From: Chersky-840 sp050011815
GTDB lineage: Bacteria; Actinomycetota; Acidimicrobiia; Acidimicrobiales; UBA8190
NCBI GenBank assembly: GCA_050011815.1
Contig: JBEKIJ010000010.1
Location: 138,107 to 202,106, forward strand
DNA: 64,000 nt
Reading direction: 5' to 3'
The position numbers were made by a program, and so were the translations under genes. The notes under the pieces are model-generated. The model saw only the letters and a list, made by a program, of their open reading frames with translations. It made no database searches and was not told where the DNA came from. Positions 8,218 through 16,357 of this stretch are shown one piece after another; position 1 is the first letter of the stretch, and every line of letters begins with the position of its first letter.

Positions 8218-9198
8218 ATGAGTACGACTGACGCAAGGGTCGATCTTCAGAAGCGTTCGTTTCTTCAGCTTCCCGTCGAGGTGGACGTTGATCGCCTCCT
8301 GGAGGACTACCACTCCATACCCTCAGAGGCCTGGGCGAGCACCCACTGGGACCAGCACTGCAGTTCGAACATGGTGCTTCTGAGGGGTGGGAGTCAAGGG
8401 ACCGAGGAGGACTTCGTCAGCTCTGACAGCGTCGACCATGACGTTCTGAATGGGCTCCCCTACATCAAATGGCTAATCGGTGATTCGGGCCCATTCGGCG
8501 GGACGAACCACGCCTTCATATTCCGCATGAAGCCACTCGGCGTCGCCCGACCCCATATCGACGAGAGTCCGGAGTGGTTCGAACCATTCCGAATCCATAT
8601 CCCGATCGTGACGAACGACGGGGCGTTCCTGCTTTCTGAAGGCCGGTCGAAGCATCTCCCTGTCGGTGAGGTTTGGACCTTCAACAACCAGGTGAAGCAC
8701 GCCGTCCTCAATGGGGAAGCCGTTCGCACGCATCTGATCTTCGATGTGCCGCGCCGACCCCAACTCGTCGACCTGATCGAACGCTCTCGATTCGATCCAG
8801 GCTCGGACGATCCGGCCAGATGGCACACCGCAGGACTTCCCGACAAGGTCCCGAGCATCACCTATGCAATATCGAGCCCGATCTCCTTTGCAGAGAAGGA
8901 GGCGCTGGGTCTCGATCCCAACTCGTTCGCGTCCCGTATAGACGAGGTCCGATCGATCGCCCGTCTGACCAGAGCCGATCTGAGAGTCGGGGACATCGTC
9001 TGTGCAGTGAACGGCGTTTCTGAATGCGTCGTGGCCCGTACCGCAACCGACTACATCCAAGTCCGTCACCGGCCTTGGGAAGTAGTCAGCCTCCGCGTCG
9101 TCCGTGGCGGAGCCGAGATGACGACACGCCTACGGCTTTATCCCCGCCGAATCGATATGCCCCAGAAGTTGAAGGAGCGCATCCACTCCAAGGGGTGA
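8218..9198 (+). CDS. Aspartyl/asparaginyl beta-hydroxylase-like protein with C-terminal PDZ-like domain
   Basis: The ATG at 8218 follows GGGGGAAGGA; 326 residues. Residues about 45-180 carry the cupin core of the AspH family: PHIDES gives the HxD pair (H113, D115), and VKHAVLNG supplies the distal His (H161) followed by an Arg (R170) for 2-oxoglutarate. This predicts an Fe(II)/2-oxoglutarate oxygenase. Residues about 250-310 look like a PDZ fold (LRVGDIVCAVNG, then VVRGGAEMTTRLRL), normally a peptide-end binding module. The combination is unusual. There is no signal peptide, so it is probably cytoplasmic. A PDZ module suggests a peptide or protein substrate. Confidence 0.78.
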   Translation: MSTTDARVDLQKRSFLQLPVEVDVDRLLEDYHSIPSEAWASTHWDQHCSSNMVLLRGGSQGTEEDFVSSDSVDHDVLNGLPYIKWLIGDSGPFGGTNHAFIFRMKPLGVARPHIDESPEWFEPFRIHIPIVTNDGAFLLSEGRSKHLPVGEVWTFNNQVKHAVLNGEAVRTHLIFDVPRRPQLVDLIERSRFDPGSDDPARWHTAGLPDKVPSITYAISSPISFAEKEALGLDPNSFASRIDEVRSIARLTRADLRVGDIVCAVNGVSECVVARTATDYIQVRHRPWEVVSLRVVRGGAEMTTRLRLYPRRIDMPQKLKERIHSKG

Positions 9199-9213
9199 GG
9201 CCAGCTGGCGACG

Positions 9214-10677
9214 TCACCCTTCGGTGATCGTCCCGCCGGCGAGCACCGCCAGTTCGGCATTCTGCAGGTGAGGCCCGTGGTCGGCATCAGCTTTGGCTGC
9301 CGTGGCCGTGGGGATGAAGACGGCGGCAACGATCGCCACCACGGTCATTGCCGCCAAGAACGCAAATCCCTTCGTGTAGCCCGACGCCGCCGGTAGCCCG
9401 TTGGCGAGGAGCCGCTCCGTGACGATGCTGGCCGTGACCGCGGCGCCGATGGCGCCGCCGATGGTTCGGATGTTGGCGTTCATCCCACTGGCGACACCGG
9501 TCTGAGCCGGCGGCACTGCTTGCACGATGAGGTTGGACATGGCCGAGAAGGCGAGACCGAGGCCCACCCCGAGCAAGGTGCTCGCCACATAGATCTCCCA
9601 TGCCTGGGTGTGGGCGAAGGCCAAGATGAGATATGCACCCGACGAGACCGTGGATCCGATGATGACGGCCGATTTCGATCCAATGGCGGCGGCAATCCTG
9701 CCGGACAACAGCCCGAAGAAGAACATCGTGACGGTGAGGGGGAGGAGGAAGAGACCCGACTGGATGATGCTGGCCCCGAATCCGTAGCCGGAGGACCTCG
9801 ACGTCTGCAGGAACTCGGGGAGGAACGCCATGACCGAGTACATGCCCATGCCGAAGAGGAATGCGACGAGATTGTTCGTCCACACCGCGGGAACGCGCAT
9901 CATCTTCATGTCGATGAGCGGCTGTCGCGACCTCGATTCCACGATCACCCACGCCACACCGATGGCGACGGCCAACACCATCAGGCCGATCACCTTGTTC
10001 GAGCCCCAACCCCAGCGGGGTGCCTCGCTGACGCCGAGAAGGAGGGCAACCAGCCATCCAGACAGCAGGATCGCTGCCGACCAACTGATCCGCCCCGGGG
10101 TCCGAACCGGTGACTCGGGAACGAACAGGTGGGCACTCACAGCGGCGATCACGGTGATCATCAACGGGATCCAAAAAAGCCAGTGATAGTCGAGATGTTT
10201 GACGATCGGTCCGGCCAGAACGATCCCGGCGCCACCCCCGACCGCGGCCATGGCAGCCACGATGCCAACCCCGGTGGCAACTTTGGCGGGCGGGAACTCG
10301 TCCCGGATGATCCCGAACGACAGCGGGAGTACCGCCCCCCCGATTCCCTGGACCACCCGGGCGACAATCATCAAGCCGATCGATTGCGAGAGGCCTGCCA
10401 TCGCCGAACCGAGGGCCAGGGCACAGAGAGTGACGACCAGCATCCGCTCCTTCCCCACCATGTCTCCCACCCGCCCGAGGATGGGGGTAAAGATCGAGGC
10501 GGAGAGCAGATAGGCGGTCAACAGCCACGTCACGGTGCCCTGCGACGTGTGGAGGTCGTGTTGGATCGTCGAGAGGACGGGGAGAACAAGCGACTGGAGC
10601 AGGGCATAGGCCGACACGCCGAGGAGGAGGACGGTGAAGGTCGCCTTCTCGCTCGCTCGACCGAGCGATCTGGTCAT
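9214..10677 (-). CDS. MFS drug-efflux transporter, DHA2 (14-helix) type
   Basis: 487 residues with about 14 hydrophobic segments. The motif A-like loop GRVGDMVGKERML follows helix 2, VQGIGGAVLPL is the motif C-region helix, and a central cytoplasmic loop has WGWGSN, all typical of EmrB/QacA-type proton-coupled exporters. The ATG at 10677 follows AGGGACG. The gene ends 15 bases from the convergent hydroxylase gene. Upstream, at 10753-10771, lies an inverted copy of the 19-bp operator found twice next to the TetR gene at 34.1 kb, so it is probably repressed by that regulator and induced by a toxic ligand. Confidence 0.9.
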   Translation of the reverse strand: MTRSLGRASEKATFTVLLLGVSAYALLQSLVLPVLSTIQHDLHTSQGTVTWLLTAYLLSASIFTPILGRVGDMVGKERMLVVTLCALALGSAMAGLSQSIGLMIVARVVQGIGGAVLPLSFGIIRDEFPPAKVATGVGIVAAMAAVGGGAGIVLAGPIVKHLDYHWLFWIPLMITVIAAVSAHLFVPESPVRTPGRISWSAAILLSGWLVALLLGVSEAPRWGWGSNKVIGLMVLAVAIGVAWVIVESRSRQPLIDMKMMRVPAVWTNNLVAFLFGMGMYSVMAFLPEFLQTSRSSGYGFGASIIQSGLFLLPLTVTMFFFGLLSGRIAAAIGSKSAVIIGSTVSSGAYLILAFAHTQAWEIYVASTLLGVGLGLAFSAMSNLIVQAVPPAQTGVASGMNANIRTIGGAIGAAVTASIVTERLLANGLPAASGYTKGFAFLAAMTVVAIVAAVFIPTATAAKADADHGPHLQNAELAVLAGGTITEG

Positions 10678-10752
10678 CTCGTCCCTTCATCTCGTCGATA
10701 TGGGTCGATAGGCGTCGACCGCCCTACCGGAGTCCCGCCTTCTCTGCACTAT

Positions 10753-10771
10753 AAACGGAACAGACGCTCCG
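10753..10771 (-). promoter_or_regulatory. Operator copy (CGGAGC-N4-GTTCCGTTT), probable TetR binding site
   Basis: Read on the minus strand this is CGGAGC-GTCT-GTTCCGTTT. It keeps all 15 non-spacer positions of the two sites at 34041-34059 and 34074-34092. The half-sites CGGAGC and CGGAAC (complement of GTTCCG) form a 16-bp interrupted palindrome. It overlaps a TATAGT hexamer on the minus strand, so occupancy would block the promoter of the exporter starting at 10677. Confidence 0.7.
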
Positions 10772-11056
10772 CATTCAGACGGGCGGGGGCGTTCGCAGCA
10801 GTCCGTGTGGCGACCTTGCCGCCGGGGTCACCTGGATCGAGGACGGTGGGCGGCGGCGGGCGAACCATTCCTTGGTGACGCGTGTCGTCGCCGAGGCCTG
10901 TGGCGGCTGTCCGCCGAGCGCTCGCATACGAATGCACGCGTCGATGGTCAGGTCACCGATGGCGCCGAGTCGGGACGAGTTCCGCACGGCCGCGTTATCG
11001 AGAGAGGTCGCCCCTACGACAGGGCGCTTCGCCACGTGGTTGGCACGTACCCTGAG

Positions 11057-11092
11057 CACCTGAGGTGCAATCACCTGAGGTGCAATCACCTG
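11057..11092. repeat. Tandem 15-bp repeat built on the palindrome CACCTGAGGTG
   Basis: Two perfect copies of CACCTGAGGTGCAAT (11057-11071 and 11072-11086) and the first six bases of a third (11087-11092). Each copy contains an 11-bp perfect palindrome CACCT-G-AGGTG, with centres 15 bp apart. It lies about 235 bp upstream of the surface-protein start. A regulatory protein site is plausible; no regulator can be assigned. Confidence 0.6.
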
Positions 11093-11327
11093 CGCCGAGA
11101 GGGATGGCGCCGCCGACGGCCTCTGTCAGGTCCCAACAGCGCGTCCCTCGGAGCAGAGCCGCCGCCGATCGCTCGCAGGATCCTCACAGAAACGAGAGCG
11201 GTTCGCATCACCAGCATCACACTCGGGAGATTCATCAATTTTGGTGATGGGTTCAAGGCTTTCTAGCAGGTAGGCAAGGGGGAGAAGTCTTCGATCTTCT
11301 GGTTGCATTTTGCCGGGGGGCAGATCA

Positions 11328-13625
11328 ATGAGCGAAAGAGAGCCAGTAGTGACGGCAACGAGTTCACGGCTAACAAGCCGCCCGCGATTGATCCCGATGA
11401 TCATGGCTGTCGCCGCGTTGTTGTTGGGGACCGGTGGAACGCTCGTCGCCTTGAGCATGGCTTCGGTCGCATCTGCCGCATCGACCACCACACTCTCTCT
11501 GAGCTCGACGGCCGCCGGCGTGACATGTAACGACGCCAGCCCCACGGCACCTGTGTGCAGCAACGTCGCCGGCGGCGATGTGATCAACGTCACGGGGACG
11601 GGATTCGCCTCCGGAGCCGAGGCCTCGGTCGTCGAGTGCAACGACGACATCACGCAACCGCAGATCTTCTTCCTGGGCAACGACATCCCGGTGAGTTGCT
11701 CTCCCTTGTTCATCGTGACCGTCGGCTCCAAGGGAGCCGCCAAGGGCGTCCTCACCAGTTCCCACACCCTCACCCAGGGCACTGTCGGGCCGCCGGAGCC
11801 GAACTTGACCGACACCTGCAGCGAGACGACCCCGAGCACGACGACGATCACCGGGTGCACCACCAGCACCGAGACCGCCGACGCCGCCAGGTTCCCCTGC
11901 CCGCCCACCGCGGCACAGCAGGCCGCGGGTGACACCTGTGTGATCGCCATCGGCGACATCAACGGCGACCGGGCCATCGGGACCCTCCTCTTCACCGGCG
12001 AGTCGCCGCCCTCGTCCACCACGACGACCGGGGCGGGTGGAACGACGACGACCACCGAGGCGCCCACCACCACGACCACGGGCGCGGGTGGAACGACGAC
12101 GACCACCGAGGCTCCCACCACCACCACGACCGAGGCTCCCACCACCACCACGACCGAGGCGCCCACCACCACGACCACGGGCGCGGGCGGAACGACGACG
12201 ACCACAACGGGTTCGTCCCCGGGACTCACGGGGGCCTATGAGCTCTACTGCCCGGGTACCCCGGTCGGAGACATCGTGCTCAACGACGTCACGACTTCGG
12301 CGAGCCTCTCGCCGTCCGATCCAAGCTCGGGGCAGTCCTTTAGCGTCGACGGCTACCAGACGACGGTGAGTCTGCCCGCCTCGCTTGCCAGTGCCGCCGC
12401 GGCCGTTTCACCGGACCTCTCGGGCTCGGCCACGGCGCAGATCGACGCCAGTGGAGCCACTCCGGCGACGACACCTCAGGGCCCACTCACCTTCGACGTG
12501 ACGATCCCGAGCCCCGTCCCCGATGACGGGGTGGCCTTGTCGCTGCCTTCCACGCCGGCGACCGTGAGCGGGTTCACAGCGACCGGTGGCCCTATCGCGA
12601 TCTCCGAGGACGCCAGCGCCAGCCTCAGCCTCACCGTGGCGGGCAGCCCCCTGGCGCTCACCTGCACGGCGTATCCCAATGACTCGGTGACACCGTCGGG
12701 CATCACCTCGACGGCTCCCACGGCCAGCTCGATCTCGCCGATCATCGCGTTGTCCGGCGGGGGTGGAGGCGGCACCACGACCACCACCACGGGCTCGAGC
12801 CAGGCACCGACGACTTTGACCGCCTCGCTGTCGGGCGGGGGGCAGAACGGCCCCACCATCACCGTGCCCAACGACACCACGGTGACGGACCAAGCCACGT
12901 TGAGCGGCGCCAACAGTTCGAGCGCGGGGGGAACGGTCACCTACCGGGTCTTCTCCCTGTCCTTCAGCTCGTTCCAGTTCTCCCACTTCAGCTCCTCGTG
13001 GCTGGGGTGGTGGTGGAACCCCATGTCCTCCAACGTCGGCAAGGTGGACGTCACGAACGGCTCGGTGCCCCCATCGAACCCCGTGACCCTCGGACCCGGC
13101 GTCTACTTCTGGAGGGTCTCGTACTCCGGCGACCCGAACAACAGCCCCTCTCGGACTGAGTTGGGCTCACAGACCGAAGTCGTGCTTCCCCCGGCTAACT
13201 GTGGCTTCGGCTGGGAGTCGATGCGGTGCTTCATGTACTCGCACCCAGGGGGCTACGGCAACCACGGCTCGCCCGGGAACGGCGGCTTCGGATTCGGCAG
13301 CTTTGGCGGTAGTGGCGGCCAGGGCAACGGCTACGGGAACGGGAACGGGAACGGGAATGGCGGCCAGGGCAACGGCTACGGGAACGGGAACAGTGGCCAG
13401 GGCAACGGCTACGGGAACGGGAACAGTGGCCAGGGCAACGGCTACGGGAACGGGAACGGGAACGGGAACGGGAACGGGAACAGTGGCCAGGGCAACGGCT
13501 ACGGGAACGGGAACGGGAACGGGAACGGGAACAGTGGCCAGGGCAACGGCTACGGGAACGGGAAGAGCGGCCAGGGCTACGGGAACGGGAACGGCGGAGG
13601 CCAAGACAACAACCATTCGCACTAA
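11328..13625 (+). CDS. Large secreted/surface protein with Thr-rich linker and Gly-Asn repeat tail
   Basis: 765 residues from ATG 11328 (GGGGGG upstream). An N-terminal signal helix (about 25-50, VAALLLGTGGTLVALS) precedes an AST-rich mature start. Residues about 55-225 form a Cys-containing domain (CNDASP, VSCSP, TDTCSE). A Thr/Pro/Glu-Ala linker (about 230-295) of TTTTTEAP and GAGGTTTTT units follows, then a second beta-rich domain, a short TTTTTTGSS linker and an Ig-like domain ending GVYFWRVSYSGD. The last ~100 residues are GQGNGYGNGN repeats ending HSH. There is no sortase motif or C-terminal membrane helix, so it is probably released or bound non-covalently. A hairpin follows the stop. 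The family is unnamed; Ig-like modules of this kind are common in actinobacterial exoproteins. Confidence 0.85.
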   Translation: MSEREPVVTATSSRLTSRPRLIPMIMAVAALLLGTGGTLVALSMASVASAASTTTLSLSSTAAGVTCNDASPTAPVCSNVAGGDVINVTGTGFASGAEASVVECNDDITQPQIFFLGNDIPVSCSPLFIVTVGSKGAAKGVLTSSHTLTQGTVGPPEPNLTDTCSETTPSTTTITGCTTSTETADAARFPCPPTAAQQAAGDTCVIAIGDINGDRAIGTLLFTGESPPSSTTTTGAGGTTTTTEAPTTTTTGAGGTTTTTEAPTTTTTEAPTTTTTEAPTTTTTGAGGTTTTTTGSSPGLTGAYELYCPGTPVGDIVLNDVTTSASLSPSDPSSGQSFSVDGYQTTVSLPASLASAAAAVSPDLSGSATAQIDASGATPATTPQGPLTFDVTIPSPVPDDGVALSLPSTPATVSGFTATGGPIAISEDASASLSLTVAGSPLALTCTAYPNDSVTPSGITSTAPTASSISPIIALSGGGGGGTTTTTTGSSQAPTTLTASLSGGGQNGPTITVPNDTTVTDQATLSGANSSSAGGTVTYRVFSLSFSSFQFSHFSSSWLGWWWNPMSSNVGKVDVTNGSVPPSNPVTLGPGVYFWRVSYSGDPNNSPSRTELGSQTEVVLPPANCGFGWESMRCFMYSHPGGYGNHGSPGNGGFGFGSFGGSGGQGNGYGNGNGNGNGGQGNGYGNGNSGQGNGYGNGNSGQGNGYGNGNGNGNGNGNSGQGNGYGNGNGNGNGNSGQGNGYGNGKSGQGYGNGNGGGQDNNHSH
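12015..12212 (+). repeat. Thr-rich linker repeats inside the surface-protein gene
   Basis: Near-identical units coding TTTTTEAP and GAGGTTTTT alternate (for example three consecutive EAP units after 12100). The DNA repeat is almost exact, so copy number can change by slippage. The product is an extended, probably glycosylated spacer between two folded domains. Confidence 0.8.
13318..13601 (+). repeat. Gly/Asn/Tyr/Gln tandem repeats in the surface-protein C-terminus
   Basis: Six copies of a unit coding GQGNGYG followed by a variable number of GGGAAC (Gly-Asn) hexanucleotides, then a seventh shortened copy (GQGYGNG). Hexanucleotide number differs between copies, so the tract is a hypervariable microsatellite within a minisatellite. 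The peptide is a prion-like or adhesive low-complexity tail. Confidence 0.9.
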
Positions 13626-13935
13626 CCGACGGGCGGGCGAGACCAGAGCACCGAGAGGGGCCTTGGTCTCGCCGTAGCTCGAACCGGGAAGTCCTTCGCG
13701 GGCCACCTTTGCCCGAAGGTCACGCTGAGAACGCCGTACCGAGCCGGACGGGGTCGAACATCCGCGCTCCGGTCGGGGCCCGCCCAGCCGGGCCATCGGC
13801 GGGACCCATTCCAGTCGCCGGAAAGCCGCGTCGGTAATATCTCGGGCGATGCTGGGGGCTGCGTGGCAACGGCGCGGGGAAACGCGGGGTTTCGTGCCCT
13901 TACAACCCCCCGGTCATTGCCCTAGGTAGCTCTTG
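13626..13935. other. 310-bp intergenic region before the Liv operon
   Basis: The first 50 bases contain the terminator hairpin of the surface-protein gene. The rest (13673-13935) shows no plausible reading frame; it should hold the Liv-operon promoter, but I see no clear -10/-35 pair. TAATAT near 13836 is a possible -10. Confidence 0.4.
13637..13672 (+). terminator. Hairpin terminator after the surface-protein gene
   Basis: A perfect 9-bp stem GCGAGACCA / TGGTCTCGC encloses an 18-base loop and begins 12 bases after the stop at 13625. No U-tract follows, as is usual in actinobacteria. Confidence 0.6.
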
Positions 13936-14769
13936 GTGAGTGGAGCTCCCCGGCACCCCGAGAATGCGGGAAAGACACTCGTCGTCGACGAATTGAGTGT
14001 GGGATTCGGGGGTGTCATCGCCCTCGACCAGGTGTCGATGTCGGCGGGCCAAGGGGAGATCGTGGGTGTCATCGGACCCAACGGCGCCGGGAAGACGACC
14101 CTGTTCAACGTCATCTCCGGGTTCGTTCGTCCCCACTCGGGAAGCCTCACCTATGACGGGACCCGGCTCCTCGAGCACCACCATCCCCACGATCTGACCA
14201 AGCTCGGGATCGCCCGGACTCTGCAAGGTGTCGGGCTCTGTGCGGGGCTGACCGTCCTCGAGAACGTCATGATCGGCGCCCAGAACGGGCTCCACAGCGA
14301 CCTCGGGTCTGCCTTTTTGGGTCTTTGGCGGTCGAGTCGAGAGGAGCAACGACTCAAGGTGCGCGCCGGCGAATTGCTTGAGGAGCTGGGCGTGGCCACT
14401 TACGCCCGACGCCTCCCGTCGACGCTTCCTTATCCCATCCAGAAGCGGACCGCGCTCGCTCGCGCCCTGATCGCAGAACCCAGCCTCCTCCTGCTCGACG
14501 AGCCGGCCAGCGGGCTCTCGAACGACGAGATGGCCGAGCTCGGGGCGATGATCCGGAGTCTCATGCCCCGAATGGGCGTGCTCCTTGTCGAGCACCACAT
14601 GGACTTGGTCATGTCCGTCTGCGACCGACTGGTCGTGCTGAACTTCGGCCAGGTGATCGCCGATGGATCACCTGAGTCCGTCCGGTCGAACCCGGAGGTC
14701 GCCACCGCCTATCTGGGGGATGAGGTCCATGCTTCGTGGACCTCGGCGGAGAAACCCGACAATGCTTGA
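13936..14769 (+). CDS. livG: Branched-chain amino acid/amide-type ABC transporter ATP-binding protein (LivG type)
   Basis: About 277 residues from GTG 13936; a TTG three bases earlier is possible. Walker A is GPNGAGKTT (about 48-56), the Q-loop region follows, and Walker B with the catalytic Glu is LLLLDEPASGL. The H-loop His lies in LLVEHHMD. The ABC signature reads LPYPIQKR instead of the usual LSxGxxR; such Pro-containing variants exist in LivG relatives but may alter ATPase control. It is first of five plus-strand importer genes, and the next ATPase gene starts inside its 3' end (8-base overlap). It powers uptake of branched-chain amino acids, amides, urea or short acids. Confidence 0.9.
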   Translation: MSGAPRHPENAGKTLVVDELSVGFGGVIALDQVSMSAGQGEIVGVIGPNGAGKTTLFNVISGFVRPHSGSLTYDGTRLLEHHHPHDLTKLGIARTLQGVGLCAGLTVLENVMIGAQNGLHSDLGSAFLGLWRSSREEQRLKVRAGELLEELGVATYARRLPSTLPYPIQKRTALARALIAEPSLLLLDEPASGLSNDEMAELGAMIRSLMPRMGVLLVEHHMDLVMSVCDRLVVLNFGQVIADGSPESVRSNPEVATAYLGDEVHASWTSAEKPDNA

Positions 14770-15469
14770 GGTGAAAGACCTCTCGGTCTCCTACGGACCC
14801 GTGGACGCACTCAAGTCGGTGACCTTCTCGGCACGACCCGGTGCGATCACGGCGGTCCTGGGCGCAAATGGCGCCGGGAAAACCACCCTTCTGCGCACCA
14901 TCAGCGGCATGGTGAAACCGCGCACCGGAACCGTCTGTTTCGATGGAGAAGAGCTGTTGGGAAGGGCCATCGAGGACATCGCCCGACGGGCCGTCGCCCA
15001 CGTACCAGAGGGCCGAGGCGTCATCGCCGAACTGACGGTGGAAGAGAATCTTCGACTTGCCACGCTCTGGTGCATGGGCCGCCGAGATCGGCAAGAGGCC
15101 ATCGAGGCGACGTTCGAGCTCTTCCCCCGTCTTCGTGGCTTCCGGCGGCGTCACGCGTCGATGCTCTCGGGCGGTGAGCGCCAGATGTTGGTCATCGGCC
15201 GGGCGCTGATCTCGCGCCCGAGATTGCTCCTGCTCGACGAACCGTCATTGGGGCTGGCTCCCCTCGTCACCGCCCAGCTCATGGCCCTGCTCCGGGACCA
15301 CACCGAGGGAACGGATCTGACCGTCGTCTTGGTGGAGCAAAACGCCCGGAGCGCTCTCTCGGTCTCGCACCGGGCGGTGGTGCTCAACCTCGGCGAGGTC
15401 GTGGTCTCTGACGATGCGGCCGTGATCGCCGGCGACAGCGATCTCCGGCATCACTATCTCGGGTTTTAG
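14762..15469 (+). CDS. livF: Branched-chain amino acid/amide-type ABC transporter ATP-binding protein (LivF type)
   Basis: 235 residues from ATG 14762; the preceding gene ends at 14769. It contains Walker A GANGAGKTT (34-42), the signature LSGGERQM, Walker B LLLLDEPSLGLAPL and the H-loop in VVLVEQNA. VPEGRGVIAELTVEENL is the typical LivF stretch. It pairs with the preceding ATPase as a heterodimer driving the two permeases that follow. Confidence 0.93.
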   Translation: MLEVKDLSVSYGPVDALKSVTFSARPGAITAVLGANGAGKTTLLRTISGMVKPRTGTVCFDGEELLGRAIEDIARRAVAHVPEGRGVIAELTVEENLRLATLWCMGRRDRQEAIEATFELFPRLRGFRRRHASMLSGGERQMLVIGRALISRPRLLLLDEPSLGLAPLVTAQLMALLRDHTEGTDLTVVLVEQNARSALSVSHRAVVLNLGEVVVSDDAAVIAGDSDLRHHYLGF

Positions 15470-15478
15470 GCGGTCGGA

Positions 15479-16357
15479 ATGGAACTTTTCATCAATGTCA
15501 CACTCGACGGCGTTGCCAACGGAATGATCTTCGCGGCACTGGCCCTGGCGCTGGTCCTGATCTTCCGCGCCACGCGCATCGTCAACTTCGCCCAAGGGGC
15601 GATGGGCATGATCACGACATTCATCGCCTCGAGCCTCCTCGGTCAGGGTGTCGGGTACTGGTGGGCCTTTCTCGCCGTGTTGGCCATCGGATTCGTGCTC
15701 GGGGCACTCGTCGAGCGCGTCCTCATTCGTCCCCTGCAGGGGAAGTCTGAGCTCAATCCGGTGATCGTGACCATTGGCCTGCTCGTGGTCCTGGAAGGCC
15801 TGGCCGGGACCATCTACGGCAATTCCAGCCGCGGCTTCCCCGCTGCGTATTCCCAGAGCGGGCTCACCGTCGGCCATACCAAGATCGCCTTCTCCCATTT
15901 CGACGTCTTCATCCTGGTGGCGGTTCTGGTCCTGATGACGGGCACCCTGGTGCTCTTCCGGGCCACCACCCTCGGTCTCCGGATGAGGGCTTCAGCCTTC
16001 GCCGGCGAGATCTCGAGACTCCTCGGCGTGCGCGTGGGCTTGCTGCTGACCCTGGGCTGGGCCTTGGCCGGGGTGGCGGGGTCCCTGGCCGGACTGCTGG
16101 TGGCGCCGACCAGCTCCTTCGGTCCGTACTTCATGGACCTGGTCCTGGTGTACGCCTTCACCGCCGCGGTCATCGGAGGCCTCGAGAGTCCCCTGGGCGC
16201 CTTGATCGGCGGACTCATCACCGGGCTCTGCATCTCCTATGTCGGGGGGTACCTGGGCTCGGGACTCCAGCCCCTGGGCGCATTGGTCCTGCTGATGGTG
16301 GCGCTCATGGCCCGGCCCGAGGGAATCTTCGCCAGACCGGCGGCCAGGAGGGTGTGA
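15479..16357 (+). CDS. livH: Branched-chain amino acid/amide-type ABC transporter permease (LivH type)
   Basis: 292 residues with about eight hydrophobic segments. The opening GVANGMIFAALALALVLIF and the NFAQGAMGM stretch are hallmarks of LivH permeases. IGGLESPLGALIGGL near the C-terminus is the conserved coupling-loop region that contacts the ATPases. It starts ten bases after livF and overlaps livM by four bases (ATGA). Confidence 0.93.
   Translation: MELFINVTLDGVANGMIFAALALALVLIFRATRIVNFAQGAMGMITTFIASSLLGQGVGYWWAFLAVLAIGFVLGALVERVLIRPLQGKSELNPVIVTIGLLVVLEGLAGTIYGNSSRGFPAAYSQSGLTVGHTKIAFSHFDVFILVAVLVLMTGTLVLFRATTLGLRMRASAFAGEISRLLGVRVGLLLTLGWALAGVAGSLAGLLVAPTSSFGPYFMDLVLVYAFTAAVIGGLESPLGALIGGLITGLCISYVGGYLGSGLQPLGALVLLMVALMARPEGIFARPAARRV

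Larger units (their letters stand above)
10678..11327. other. 650-bp divergent intergenic region without a convincing gene
   Basis: It separates the DHA2 exporter (minus) from the surface-protein gene (plus). Short open frames here have Arg/His-rich compositions typical of non-coding frames in GC-rich DNA. Two ordered elements are visible: the operator copy at 10753-10771, with TATAGT (10748-10753, minus) as a likely -10 for the exporter, and a 15-bp tandem repeat at 11057-11092. Confidence 0.6.

Noticed and set aside
10805..11266. Open frame of about 150 codons between the exporter and surface-protein genes
   Set aside because: Arg/His-rich composition, no domain, no ribosome-binding site, and it runs through the tandem palindrome.
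13318..13601. Regular repeats resembling a CRISPR array
   Set aside because: Units are direct, in frame, vary by hexanucleotide steps and lack unique spacers; they encode a Gly-Asn repeat peptide.
15245..15898. Minus-strand frame across the livF/livH junction
   Set aside because: Antisense to two clear transporter genes and spanning their boundary; no independent start signal.
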